Assembly (NCBI RefSeq): GCF_003308995.1
Contig: NZ_QFFJ01000001.1
Span: 1,674,001-1,738,000 of the forward strand
Origin: Chitinophaga flava
GTDB taxonomy: Bacteria > Bacteroidota > Bacteroidia > Chitinophagales > Chitinophagaceae
Direction of reading: 5' to 3'
DNA length: 64,000 nt
In this document: positions 1 to 8,235 of the stretch, piece after piece
Position numbering within the stretch: the stretch's first letter is position 1
Layout of the letters: each line of letters starts with the position of its first letter
The notes under the pieces: model-generated
Seen by the model: only the letters and a program-made list of their open reading frames with translations
The model's database searches: none
Told to the model about the DNA's origin: nothing
Program-made: the position numbers and the translations under genes

Positions 1-107
1 CGCGACATTTCCCCGCCGGGCAGCAGCTGCAATGTTCCATCCGTCAAAACACCATCCACATCCAGGACAAAAGTGGTAATAGGTTTAAATAAAGCTAATA
101 TATTCAT
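1..107 (-). CDS. Partial KdsC-like HAD phosphatase, N-terminus only
   Basis: Only the first 35 or so codons lie in the window; the gene runs off the left edge. The start ATG is at 107. The translated N-terminus contains FVLDVDGVLTDG, the HAD motif I (DxDGxxTDG) typical of 3-deoxy-D-manno-octulosonate-8-phosphate phosphatase (KdsC) and its relatives, which release phosphate during Kdo synthesis for LPS. It lies 82 bp downstream of the DUF2520 gene on the same strand, an arrangement I recall as common in Bacteroidota. Assignment to KdsC rather than another C0-type HAD phosphatase is inference, because the rest of the protein is not visible. Confidence 0.75.
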   Translation of the reverse strand, partial: MNILALFKPITTFVLDVDGVLTDGTLQLLPGGEMS

Positions 108-189
108 GTAGAATTTTTCTGTAACGGCCCCAAAAATAGCAATTACAGATAACAAATTGAATTGTGCGGGGATGTTACACTACTTATGA

Positions 190-951
190 TTAATGATGCA
201 GCCGATAGATGGCTTCACTCAGCACTTCGTATACCCGTAGGAGATGTTCATTATCTGCCAGGAGAGAACGATGGAGGTCCATGGTAGTGTTGTCCTTGCG
301 GAGGGCCGGACCGGTCTGTACCGTTTCCGGAGCATACTTCTCCAGCCGGTCGAAAGTCTCCTTAATAATAGGTTGCAACAAGGTAAAGTCCAGCTGTTCC
401 TTCTCACAATAAGCTTTGGCTTCAGCAAAAAGATGGTTGGTGAAGTTGTTACACAATACTGCGGTGAGATGGTACTTCAGTCGCTGGGTTGAGTCTGCTA
501 TAGCAATACGGGAGGCAATACTGCCAGCCAGGGCCTGCAGACGTCTGAGTACCTCATCATTGCCTGCTTCCAGCATCACCGGGATAGGCGGGTAGGTTTT
601 GAGTTCCTTACGGATGGATTGCAGAGGGTATAATACGCCGGTATTAACGGATATGCGGGAGATGGCGCTGAGTGGTACGGCCCCTGCCGTATGGGCAACG
701 ATCCGTTTGCCGAGGCGGAGCTGATCATTCAGTTCCGGGATGGCGGCATCACTGACAGCCAGGAGATAAACATCTGCATTCATATCTATATCCGTTAAAT
801 CATCAGTGTAGGGGGCATTGAGCATTTCCCCCAGGTTCCGGGCATGGTCTATATGCCGGCTCAGCACCTGTTTCACCTGATGCCCATGCAATTTTAGCAG
901 CTGGCCAAAACAATGGGCTACATTCCCGGTTCCAATTATTACAATGTCCAT
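190..951 (-). CDS. Rossmann-like / DUF2520 domain protein
   Basis: A protein of 253 residues. The open frame extends upstream to 1041, but the ATG at 951 is preferred because it places the dinucleotide-binding motif (VIIGTGNVAHCFG) directly at the N-terminus; the extra upstream residues come from AT-rich repeat-like DNA. An N-terminal NAD(P)-binding Rossmann domain is followed by a helical DUF2520 domain (around residues 120-250, with the stretch KYHLTAVLCNNFTNHL). The family resembles 6-phosphogluconate-type and F420-dependent NADP oxidoreductases, but its substrate is unknown. It probably forms a transcription unit with the downstream KdsC-like gene. Confidence 0.85.
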   Translation of the reverse strand: MDIVIIGTGNVAHCFGQLLKLHGHQVKQVLSRHIDHARNLGEMLNAPYTDDLTDIDMNADVYLLAVSDAAIPELNDQLRLGKRIVAHTAGAVPLSAISRISVNTGVLYPLQSIRKELKTYPPIPVMLEAGNDEVLRRLQALAGSIASRIAIADSTQRLKYHLTAVLCNNFTNHLFAEAKAYCEKEQLDFTLLQPIIKETFDRLEKYAPETVQTGPALRKDNTTMDLHRSLLADNEHLLRVYEVLSEAIYRLHH

Positions 952-1195
952 AAGTAAATTTATGATTAATTGCGGATTACAAATTACAATTTGTAAATAA
1001 TGAATAATTAATAATAGATGATCATTTGCCAGAGCTTGCATTCGGTATGCTTATTTCAACATTCATTATTCGTAACTTTATGGTTTAAAGGGGCCTTATT
1101 TTTTATTTTGAAGGTACTTTTATATAATTGCAAAATCCTATTAGTATTTATTTTACGTTTTTTTACGTATTTAGCAGCACATTAAAGAAGCTTAC
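952..1195. other. Divergent intergenic region with AT-rich dyad
   Basis: This 244-bp stretch separates the divergent DUF2520 and topA genes and must hold both promoters. It contains a short palindrome near 976-998 (TTACAAATT-ACA-ATTTGTAA type) followed by AT-rich repeats of the form ATGAATAATTAATAAT. Similar AT-rich units recur at 54941-55046. I saw no exact TAnnTTTG box for topA; the nearest is TAACTTTA near 1074. Confidence 0.4.
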
Positions 1196-3550
1196 ATGGC
1201 AAAAAATTTAGTTATAGTTGAGTCCCCGGCAAAGGCCAAGACCATTGAAAAAATTCTGGGCAAGGACTTTGAAGTCAAATCCTGCTTCGGCCACATCCGT
1301 GACCTGGAGAAGGACGACATGGGGATAGACATTGAAAATAACTTCAAGCCTAAATATGTAATACCGGAAGATAAAGAAAAGGTAGTAAAGGACCTGAAGA
1401 AGCTGGCTAAGGAAACCGATGAGGTTTGGCTGGCAACGGATGAGGACCGTGAAGGGGAAGCCATTTCATGGCATTTGTGCGAGGTACTGGGCCTCGATCC
1501 GGGTGAAACCAAACGTATTGTATTCCATGAAATTACCAAGCCGGCCATCGAAAATGCGGTACAGCATCCGCGCCGGGTGGATATGGACCGCGTAAATGCC
1601 CAACAGGCACGCCGTATACTAGACAGGATTGTGGGTTTCGAATTATCCCCGGTGTTATGGCGGAAAATGAGCATGCGTAACTCGCTCTCTGCCGGCCGTG
1701 TACAGTCTGTAGCCGTACGACTGATCGTGGAAAGGGAAAGAGAAATCAACGGCTTTACCGCTGTCAGCACCTTTAAGGTAGAAGCCTGGTTCACCGGAAA
1801 AGATATCAACGGCAAAAACATCTCCTTCAAAGCAGAAGGCCCTAATAAGTTCAAAACAGCGGAAGATGCTAACAAATTCCTGCAGGAATGCGTAAAAGCA
1901 GCCTATACCGTTAAAGATATACAGGTAAAACCCGGCAAAAAATCACCTGCCGCTCCTTTTACCACTTCTACCCTTCAACAGGAAGCCAGCCGCAAACTGG
2001 GATATAGCGTGTCTAAAACCATGCTGCTGGCCCAGAAACTGTATGAAAGCGGTTTTATCACCTACATGCGTACTGACTCCGTTAACCTGTCTGACACAGC
2101 AGTGGCGGAAATCGAAAAAGCTATCAAAACCAGCTTTGGCGACCGCTACCATCAGTACCGCAAATTCAAAAATAAAAACGAGTCTGCCCAGGAAGCGCAC
2201 GAAGCGATCCGCCCTACCTACATGGAAAACACCACTGTAGATGACAGCGATACCCGCAAACTGTATGAACTGATCTGGAAACGTACCATCGCCAGCCAGA
2301 TGGCAGACGCTGAACTGGAAAAAACCATCGCTAAAATCAATATCTCCACCAACAACGAAGAGCTGACTGCCAGCGGTGAAGTATTGAAATTTGACGGCTT
2401 CCTGAAAGTATACATGGAAAGCCACGATGATGAAGATATCAACGAAGAGGATGCCCAGGAAGGTTCACTGCCGCCACTGGCTGTGAAACAGTCCCTGGAC
2501 CTCAGGGAGATGAAAGCCACCGAAAGATTCTCCCGTCCTGCCCCCCGCTACACAGAAGCCAGTCTTGTTAAAAAGCTGGAAGAACTGGGTATCGGCCGCC
2601 CTTCTACCTACGCTCCTACCATCACCACCATCCAAAAACGTGGTTATGTCGAAAAAAGGGATAAAGAAGGCGTGAAAAGGGAATTCCGTATCCTCATTCT
2701 GAAAGATGATAAAATCACCAACCAGACCGATGCCGAAAATACCGGTGCGGAAAAATCCAAACTTTTCCCTACTGATCTGGGCATGATCGTGACTGATTTC
2801 CTCAACCAATACTTCAATTCCGTGATGGACTACGGCTTTACCGCCAAAATTGAAGAGGAGTTCGACGAAATCGCCAACGGCAAGAAGGTGTGGAACAAAA
2901 TGCTGGGAGAGTTCTACAAACCTTTCCATAAAGATGTGGAAAACACCCTGGAACACGCAGAACGTGTAAAAGGAGAACGTCAGCTGGGTGTAGAAGAGTC
3001 TACCGGCAAACCGATTGTAGCCCGCATGGGACGCTACGGTCCCATGATCCAGATCGGTAAGGTAGAAGATGAGGAAAAACCCCGCTTCGCCAAACTGAAA
3101 GCTACCCAGAGCATTGAAACCATCTCCCTGGAAGAAGCCATGGAGCTATTCAGATTGCCCCGTACCCTCGGACAGTTTGAAGATTCGGACGTAGTGATCA
3201 ATATCGGCCGCTTTGGCCCTTACGCTCAGCACGATAAAAAGTTCTATTCCCTGAAAAAGGAAATGGACCCCTACACTGTAGAGCTGGACGAAATCGCGCC
3301 GCTGATCGTTGAGAAAAGGACCGCCAAAGACGAACGTACCATCAAGATATTTGAGAAAGAGAAGATTCAGATACTGAAAGGACCTTATGGCCCCTACATC
3401 AAACAGGGACTTAAAAACTATAAGATTCCAAAGGAAAAAATTGATAATGCCGCTGACCTGACTGTGGAGGAAGCCAAAGCCATCATTGAAGAAGCTAAGG
3501 CCAATCCGCCTAAGAAAAAGGCTCCACCCAGAAAGAAAAAAGCGGAATAA
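1196..3550 (+). CDS. topA: DNA topoisomerase I (type IA)
   Basis: A 784-residue type IA topoisomerase that relaxes negative supercoils by transient single-strand cleavage. The Toprim domain is at the N-terminus (NLVIVESPAKAKTIEKIL), with the metal triad in TDEDREGE (D82, D84, E86). The active-site tyrosine is Y290 in GFITYMRTDS. The C-terminal third has repeated topoisomerase-C modules with GRYGPMIQIG, GRFGPYAQH and GPYGPYIKQG motifs in place of the cysteine zinc fingers of E. coli TopA, and it ends in a Lys-rich tail. The ATG at 1196 is the natural start, with VESPAKAKT at the usual distance. The next gene follows after 23 bp on the same strand. Confidence 0.97.
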   Translation: MAKNLVIVESPAKAKTIEKILGKDFEVKSCFGHIRDLEKDDMGIDIENNFKPKYVIPEDKEKVVKDLKKLAKETDEVWLATDEDREGEAISWHLCEVLGLDPGETKRIVFHEITKPAIENAVQHPRRVDMDRVNAQQARRILDRIVGFELSPVLWRKMSMRNSLSAGRVQSVAVRLIVEREREINGFTAVSTFKVEAWFTGKDINGKNISFKAEGPNKFKTAEDANKFLQECVKAAYTVKDIQVKPGKKSPAAPFTTSTLQQEASRKLGYSVSKTMLLAQKLYESGFITYMRTDSVNLSDTAVAEIEKAIKTSFGDRYHQYRKFKNKNESAQEAHEAIRPTYMENTTVDDSDTRKLYELIWKRTIASQMADAELEKTIAKINISTNNEELTASGEVLKFDGFLKVYMESHDDEDINEEDAQEGSLPPLAVKQSLDLREMKATERFSRPAPRYTEASLVKKLEELGIGRPSTYAPTITTIQKRGYVEKRDKEGVKREFRILILKDDKITNQTDAENTGAEKSKLFPTDLGMIVTDFLNQYFNSVMDYGFTAKIEEEFDEIANGKKVWNKMLGEFYKPFHKDVENTLEHAERVKGERQLGVEESTGKPIVARMGRYGPMIQIGKVEDEEKPRFAKLKATQSIETISLEEAMELFRLPRTLGQFEDSDVVINIGRFGPYAQHDKKFYSLKKEMDPYTVELDEIAPLIVEKRTAKDERTIKIFEKEKIQILKGPYGPYIKQGLKNYKIPKEKIDNAADLTVEEAKAIIEEAKANPPKKKAPPRKKKAE

Positions 3551-3573
3551 CCCGGACGGACCCGTATATCACT

Positions 3574-4446
3574 ATGCATGAAAACAAGGAAATAAATGCT
3601 TTGTTCCACCTGTTGGATGACCCCGATCAGGAAGTATTCGATACTGTTGCCAATAAAATATTATTGTACGGTAAGGATATTATTCCCAATCTGGAGAATT
3701 TGTGGGAGAATACTGTAGACGAAGCCATACAGGAGCGAATAGAATTGCTGATTCACCGGGTCCATTATCAGGATCTCCAGGCGGCCCTGCGTGTGTGGGG
3801 CTTATCGGATATGCAGGACCTGCTGCAAGGGGCTATACTGGCTGCCAAATACCAGTTCCCCGATCTGATGCCTTCCCAGGTGCTCAACGAAATAGAACGT
3901 ATTAAACGTAATATCTGGCTGGAGCTCAACAACTATCTCACCCCGCTCGAAAAAATCAATGTGCTCAACAGCATGATTTACAATTATTTCGGGCTGAAGG
4001 GAGAAGAGATGTCTTACCAGCGGAAAAATCAGTTCTTCATCAACCAGGTGATAGAGTCTAAAAAAGGTAATCCCCTTACCAATGGGATCATCTATCAAAG
4101 TCTCTGTTCGATGCTGGACCTGCCGGTATATGCCGTTAATATCCCGCGGCAGTTTATCCTGGCCTACTTTGATACTTTTGTGGATTTTGATGAGCCGGTA
4201 GAGCCTGAAGACCAGCGCATTCTGTTTTTCATAGATCCCATACAAGGGCAGATTTATACCCAGCAAGACGTGGACACTTACCTGAAAAGGGTTTCCGTGC
4301 CTTCTATCCCTGCCTACTTCAAGCCACAGTCCAACAAGCGGATCATCCAGTACCTGCTGGAGGAGCTCTCCAAGTGTTTCCGGGACGATAAAGATGCTTA
4401 CCGCCAGGATGAGCTGAATAATCTGGCTTCTATACTGGAAGAATAG
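3574..4446 (+). CDS. SirB1-like transglutaminase-fold protein
   Basis: A 290-residue protein without signal peptide. The N-terminal ~90 residues look like HEAT-type helical repeats (LFHLLDDPDQEVFDTVANKIL). The middle resembles the SirB1/transglutaminase-like core (NVLNSMIYNYFGLKG, then KGNPLTNGIIYQSLCSMLDLPVYAVNIPRQFILAY). The KKGNPLTNGIIY and C-x(n)-P-QF pattern fits the SirB1 N-terminal family, whose biochemical role is unclear. It is 23 bp downstream of topA and probably cotranscribed. It is followed by a strong hairpin terminator. Confidence 0.75.
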   Translation: MHENKEINALFHLLDDPDQEVFDTVANKILLYGKDIIPNLENLWENTVDEAIQERIELLIHRVHYQDLQAALRVWGLSDMQDLLQGAILAAKYQFPDLMPSQVLNEIERIKRNIWLELNNYLTPLEKINVLNSMIYNYFGLKGEEMSYQRKNQFFINQVIESKKGNPLTNGIIYQSLCSMLDLPVYAVNIPRQFILAYFDTFVDFDEPVEPEDQRILFFIDPIQGQIYTQQDVDTYLKRVSVPSIPAYFKPQSNKRIIQYLLEELSKCFRDDKDAYRQDELNNLASILEE

Positions 4447-4471
4447 GAATTTCCCTGAATAATATTCAAAC

Positions 4472-4504
4472 AAAAAGGCCGATTGCTAAGCAATCGGCCT
4501 TTTT
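4472..4504. terminator. Bidirectional rho-independent terminator
   Basis: A perfect 10-bp GC-rich stem (GGCCGATTGC at 4477-4486 with GCAATCGGCC at 4490-4499) has a 3-nt loop and is flanked by A5 on the left and T5 on the right. It can therefore stop transcription from the SirB1-like gene on the plus strand and from the lipoprotein gene on the minus strand. Confidence 0.9.
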
Positions 4505-4539
4505 GTTCTTGCAAGAATTTATCGAAAATAAATCGAAAA

Positions 4540-4770
4540 TTACTTCTTAGCAGCGTGAGCAGCAGAGTCAGCAGCAGGAGCAGCAACAGCAGCAGAGTCA
4601 GCAGCAGGAGCTACGGCAGCAGCAGCAGAATCAACAGCTGGAGTAGCAACTGGAGCAGCGTTCATAGTGTCTACAGTTGTAGCAGTAGAATCAGCAGCAG
4701 GAGTGCTACCACCGTTACAAGCTACGAAGAACATACCAGCTGCGATTGCAAATACAAATACTTTTTTCAT
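4540..4770 (-). CDS. Small Ala-rich repeat lipoprotein
   Basis: A 76-residue protein. MKKVFVFAIAAGMFFVAC is a lipoprotein signal with the lipid-modified Cys at position 18. The mature part is low complexity, built from repeats of the APAADSAA type (residues ~25-72), and ends in HAAKK. The DNA is correspondingly repetitive (GCAGCAGAGTCAGCAGCAGG units). It has its own good promoter (4801-4830) and shares a bidirectional terminator, so it is a monocistronic, probably well-expressed gene. Function is unknown; an unstructured periplasmic or outer-membrane-anchored spacer is one guess. Confidence 0.85.
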   Translation of the reverse strand: MKKVFVFAIAAGMFFVACNGGSTPAADSTATTVDTMNAAPVATPAVDSAAAAVAPAADSAAVAAPAADSAAHAAKK

Positions 4771-4800
4771 TTTAGTTTGTTTTATTTTTTAAAACCGCCG

Positions 4801-4830
4801 CAAAGGTATAGAATATTTTCAGAATGCAAA
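4801..4830 (-). promoter_or_regulatory. Bacteroidota-type promoter of the Ala-rich lipoprotein
   Basis: Read on the minus strand, TTTG (4830-4827) is followed after 18 nt by TACCTTTG (4808-4801), matching the Bacteroidota -33 TTTG and -7 TAnnTTTG consensus. Transcription would begin near 4794, leaving a leader of about 23 nt. Confidence 0.7.
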
Positions 4831-4855
4831 ATCAATTCATTCCGCTTTTTTTCGA

Positions 4856-6169
4856 CTATTTTTTACGGAAGAAGATTTTGATCGGCACCCCACTGAAATC
4901 AAAGTTTGTCCGAAGCTGGTTCTCAAGATAATTTCTGTAAGGCGTTTTCACATCATCCGGCAGGTTACAGAAGAAAGCAAAGGCCGGTGTATGGGTAGGC
5001 AGTTGCGTTACATACTTGATACGGATAGGAACACCTCTTACTACTGGCGGGTGATAAGCTTCGATAGCTTTGAGCATCACCTCGTTGAGGCGGGAGGTCT
5101 GTATTCTGCGTTGACGGTTGTCGTATACTTCCAGTGCTGCTTCTATTGCTTTGAAGATACGTTGCTTTTCAACGACGGAGGTGAAGATCACCGGTACATC
5201 GGAGAAAGGAGCCAGGCGTTTTTTCAGGTCTTTTTCGTAATCGCGGGCGGTGTTGGTGCTTTTCTCCATCAGGTCCCATTTGTTGACCAGCACTACCACG
5301 CCTTTGCCTTTACGGGCGGCGAGGCTGAAGATGCTGAGGTCCTGAGCGGTGATACCTTTTTCGGCATCCAGCAGGAGCATCACCACATCGGATTCATCTA
5401 CGGCTTTGATAGCGCGGATAACGGAGTAAAACTCCAGGTCTTCATTCACCTTTTGTTTACGTCTGATACCGGCGGTATCAATGAGGATAAAGTCCTTCTG
5501 GTACATGTTGTACCGGGTATGAATAGTATCGCGGGTGGTACCGGCGATATCGGATACGATGTTACGGTCTGCTCCTACGAGGGCGTTGAGCAGGGAAGAC
5601 TTACCCACATTAGGCTGGCCAATGATCGCAATTTTAGGAACATTGGATTCCAGGTTGGGATCTTCCATATCATCCGTGATATTACTCACGACATCATCGA
5701 GCAGTTCACCGGTACCGCTTCCGCTCATAGAAGAGAGGAAATAGGTTTTATCGAAGCCGAGGCTGTAGAACTCGGTGGCTTCGAGCTGACGCTGGCTGTT
5801 GTCTACTTTATTGACAACCAGGTAAACTGGTTTGGAAGTACGACGCAGGAGATTGGCCACATCAGAATCGAGGTCGGTGATACCGGTTGTTACGTCGGTC
5901 ATGAATATCAGCACGTTTGCTTCGTCCATGGCCACTTTGGCCTGTTTACGGATTTCCCGTTCAAATACATCATCACTATTGGATACAAACCCGCCGGTAT
6001 CGATCACGTTGAAAGATTTGCCGTTCCAGTCCGCAATACCATACTGACGATCACGCGTTACACCGCTCTGATCGTCTACGATAGCTCTGCGCTGTTCCAG
6101 TAAACGGTTGAACAACGTTGATTTGCCCACGTTCGGGCGGCCCACTATAGCTACTGTAAATCCAGCCAT
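4856..6169 (-). CDS. der: Ribosome biogenesis GTPase Der (EngA)
   Basis: A 437-residue protein with two tandem Era-like GTPase domains and a C-terminal KH-like domain, the Der architecture. The first P-loop is GRPNVGKS (10-17) with DTGG and NKVD motifs; the second is GQPNVGKS (184-191) with DTAG and NKWD. The C-terminal ~100 residues (VPIRIKYVTQLPTHTPAFAFFCN, NYLENQLR) form the KH-like domain. Der acts in 50S ribosomal subunit maturation in the cytoplasm. It is 43 bp downstream of era on the same strand, so the two GTPases are probably cotranscribed. Confidence 0.97.
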   Translation of the reverse strand: MAGFTVAIVGRPNVGKSTLFNRLLEQRRAIVDDQSGVTRDRQYGIADWNGKSFNVIDTGGFVSNSDDVFEREIRKQAKVAMDEANVLIFMTDVTTGITDLDSDVANLLRRTSKPVYLVVNKVDNSQRQLEATEFYSLGFDKTYFLSSMSGSGTGELLDDVVSNITDDMEDPNLESNVPKIAIIGQPNVGKSSLLNALVGADRNIVSDIAGTTRDTIHTRYNMYQKDFILIDTAGIRRKQKVNEDLEFYSVIRAIKAVDESDVVMLLLDAEKGITAQDLSIFSLAARKGKGVVVLVNKWDLMEKSTNTARDYEKDLKKRLAPFSDVPVIFTSVVEKQRIFKAIEAALEVYDNRQRRIQTSRLNEVMLKAIEAYHPPVVRGVPIRIKYVTQLPTHTPAFAFFCNLPDDVKTPYRNYLENQLRTNFDFSGVPIKIFFRKK

Positions 6170-6212
6170 TGTATATTACTATTACTATTTTTAAAAATTG
6201 TGCACAACGGAA

Positions 6213-7082
6213 TTAATATCCGTATTCTTTCAGGAAGAGGTCGTTGTCTCTCCATTTACCACGTACCTTAACGAACAGTTCGAGGAACACCTTACGTTCG
6301 ATGAATTGTTCGATTTCTTTTCTGGCCTGTGTTCCCAGCTCACGGATCGACTTACCTCCTTCTCCAAGGATGATGCCTTTCTGAGTATCACGGGTAACGA
6401 TAATCTCTGCCGTTATTTTAGTCAGTGTTTCCTTTTCCTGGAACTGTGTAACGATTACGGTAGTGTGGTAGGGGATTTCTTCTTCAAACAACTGGAAGAT
6501 TTTTTCCCGTATCATTTCTGCTACCAGAAAACGTGTAGACTTGTCCGTTAGGGTATCGTCCGGATAAAAAGGGTTCCCTTCCGGGAGCATAGCGACGATT
6601 TCCTTCATCAGTTCGGGGAGTCCTTTTTTCTGTCTGGCAGAGATAGCTACTACCGCTTTGGCTTTTCCCCATGCTTTAGCCCGTTCGAGCAGCGCGTCCA
6701 TGTCTGCTTTAACGAGGTTATCCATTTTGTTGATGATGAGGATAGCTGGTACTTTGAGCCTTAAGGATTCGAACAGTTCGAGGTTTTCTTCCAGCGAGTC
6801 TTTTGCGTCCATGATCAGTAAAGCCACGTCAGCATCTTCCAGGGCTGATTTCACCGCACTCATCATTTTTTCGTGCAGTTTATATTTTGGGTCGATGATA
6901 CCAGGTGTATCGGAGAATACGATCTGGTAGCCCGGCTCTGTCAATACGCCTGTGATACGATGTCTGGTGGTTTGCACCTTGGGGGATATGATAGCCAGCT
7001 TTTCACCGATGATGGCGTTGAGCAAGGTACTTTTTCCCGCATTGGGCTTACCGAATATGTTTACAAAACCTGCTTTGTGCAT
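6213..7082 (-). CDS. era: GTPase Era
   Basis: A 289-residue protein. The frame extends to 7121, but the ATG at 7082 (MHKAGFVNIFGKPNAGKS) gives the standard Era N-terminus and leaves room for the TAnnTTTG box at 7119-7126. The GTPase motifs are GKPNAGKS, DTPG and NKMD. The C-terminal KH domain carries GIILGEGGKSIRELG. Era binds the 3' end of 16S rRNA and is needed for 30S assembly. It heads an era-der unit. Confidence 0.96.
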   Translation of the reverse strand: MHKAGFVNIFGKPNAGKSTLLNAIIGEKLAIISPKVQTTRHRITGVLTEPGYQIVFSDTPGIIDPKYKLHEKMMSAVKSALEDADVALLIMDAKDSLEENLELFESLRLKVPAILIINKMDNLVKADMDALLERAKAWGKAKAVVAISARQKKGLPELMKEIVAMLPEGNPFYPDDTLTDKSTRFLVAEMIREKIFQLFEEEIPYHTTVIVTQFQEKETLTKITAEIIVTRDTQKGIILGEGGKSIRELGTQARKEIEQFIERKVFLELFVKVRGKWRDNDLFLKEYGY

Positions 7083-7118
7083 GATGATCTTATGATGGCT
7101 GTGATGCATTCCACAGCT

Positions 7119-7126
7119 CAAACTTA
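7119..7126 (-). promoter_or_regulatory. Candidate -7 box for era-der
   Basis: TAAGTTTG on the minus strand matches TAnnTTTG. The start would be near 7112, about 30 nt upstream of the era ATG. No clear TTG -33 box is visible at the expected distance, where the tRNA terminator hairpin lies. Confidence 0.4.
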
Positions 7127-7133
7127 CGGAAAT

Positions 7134-7158
7134 AAAAAAAGCCGAATTTCTTCGGCTC
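7134..7158 (-). terminator. Terminator of the tRNA-fMet gene
   Basis: On the minus strand AGCCGAA / TTCGGCT forms a 7-bp stem (7140-7146 with 7151-7157) followed by a run of seven T (A-tract at 7134-7140 on the plus strand). It lies about 40 nt past the tRNA 3' end. Confidence 0.8.
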
Positions 7159-7194
7159 TTTCTGGTCTCTTTACCAGCGCTGATGCGCTCTTTG

Positions 7195-7266
<72 letters not shown>

Positions 7267-7275
7267 ATGAGGGTG

Positions 7276-7306
7276 CAAAGATAGAATTATTTTCATTCAC
7301 ACCAAA
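7276..7306 (-). promoter_or_regulatory. Promoter of tRNA-fMet
   Basis: On the minus strand TTTG (7306-7303), a 19-nt spacer and TATCTTTG (7283-7276) match the Bacteroidota consensus exactly. The predicted start near 7269 is only a few nucleotides before the mature tRNA 5' end at 7266. Confidence 0.75.
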
Positions 7307-7501
7307 TCTTTTTTAAAAAAAATTAAAAAAGGGTGTGTTGAGGTAATATTTCTGAGAGCGTAAAAATGAGCACAATCAGCCAGGGCACTATATCTCATGG
7401 CAAATCGGTTCTGTTAAAATTATTATATATAAATAATAAACATCCCTATAAGAGGAATATGATTGGGATAAATGGAGCTATAATTACCTTATCGGAAAGA
7501 A

Positions 7502-7522
7502 GCTGTCTCCGTTGGAGACAGC
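7502..7522 (-). terminator. Hairpin terminator after ssb
   Basis: A perfect 9-bp stem (GCTGTCTCC with GGAGACAGC) and a 3-nt loop lie about 25 bp past the ssb stop. The minus-strand sequence after it is T-rich (TTCTTTCC) but has no long uniform T tract. Confidence 0.65.
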
Positions 7523-7547
7523 CCTTCTTGTTGGAATGCATGTTTAT

Positions 7548-7955
7548 TTAGAAGGGCAGATCGTCGGCGGGTTGTTCTTCCACAAGCTCCTGCTCGGGAA
7601 CAGCCGGAACTTCAGGCATGATCGTGCGGCGTTTTTCATCATCCTTACGGCTAAGCAGCTGCAGCTGGAAAACCCGGAGCCGGAGCGCTCCCGCAGGATT
7701 GTTGTTTTTAGTGATGTAACCTTCCGATTTAGGCGCTCCTTCCACAAATACCAGCACACCCTGATTCAGATAAGGCGCCAGTCCTTCCCTGTTCCACAAA
7801 GAGCAGTCCACCCAAGTGGTCCGTTCTTCCAGGACGCCGGCATGGTTCCTAAAACGCTCATTCACCGCCACCGGAAAATTAAGTACCACATTGCCGTTCA
7901 CTTCCTTCCTGACTACATCCCGGCCCAAATGGCCGATTAACTGAAGTTTGATCAT
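7548..7955 (-). CDS. ssb: Single-stranded DNA-binding protein
   Basis: A 135-residue SSB with an N-terminal OB fold (IKLQLIGHLGRDVVRKE, then WVDCSLWNREGLAPYLNQG and VFVEGAPKSEGY) and a short disordered linker ending in the acidic tip DDLPF, which recruits replication and repair partners. It is shorter than the ~170-residue E. coli protein, mainly in the linker. Bacteroidota often carry more than one SSB, so this may be a second or accessory copy. It is transcribed alone, divergently from the riboswitch-controlled receptor. Confidence 0.93.
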   Translation of the reverse strand: MIKLQLIGHLGRDVVRKEVNGNVVLNFPVAVNERFRNHAGVLEERTTWVDCSLWNREGLAPYLNQGVLVFVEGAPKSEGYITKNNNPAGALRLRVFQLQLLSRKDDEKRRTIMPEVPAVPEQELVEEQPADDLPF

Positions 7956-8095
7956 CTGATAAAGATTTAATGGTTAAAAATTTATACAAGATGATTGAGA
8001 GAAGTGTAGCAGGAAAATACATCATTTTTTTTGTTTTCACGCCAGGCGGTTACACGCGCCCGTCAACAAAAAACAATTTTATGTTTTTATTAACC

Positions 8096-8103
8096 TATCT
8101 TTG
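8096..8103 (+). promoter_or_regulatory. Candidate -7 box upstream of the TPP riboswitch
   Basis: TATCTTTG matches the TAnnTTTG box. Transcription would start near 8110, placing the whole TPP aptamer inside the leader. A TTG -33 element is not evident at the usual spacing. Confidence 0.5.
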
Positions 8104-8129
8104 CGGCTAGCAAGGACCAACAACTCCTT

Positions 8130-8212
8130 TGCAACTCATGGGGTGCCTTACTTTCAGGCTGAGATCACACCCACAGAACCTGGACCAGGTAATGCTGGTT
8201 AGGAAATTGAAA
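8130..8212 (+). ncRNA. TPP riboswitch (THI element)
   Basis: The leader carries the conserved thiamine-pyrophosphate aptamer landmarks in order: GGGGTGCC near 8140, GGCTGAGATCACACCC (8157-8172), GAACCTG (8176-8182), ACCAGGTAATGCTGG (8184-8198) and the closing TAGGAAATTG. It ends about 25 nt before the ATG of the TonB-dependent receptor, so control of translation start is more likely than premature termination; no T-tract terminator is visible between them. High TPP should reduce expression of the receptor. Confidence 0.93.
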
Positions 8213-8235
8213 ACAGAAAACAGACATACTTAAAA

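Noticed and set aside
4991..6103. A 370-codon plus-strand frame antisense to der
   Set aside because: No start context or family features; der in the opposite strand is complete and conserved.
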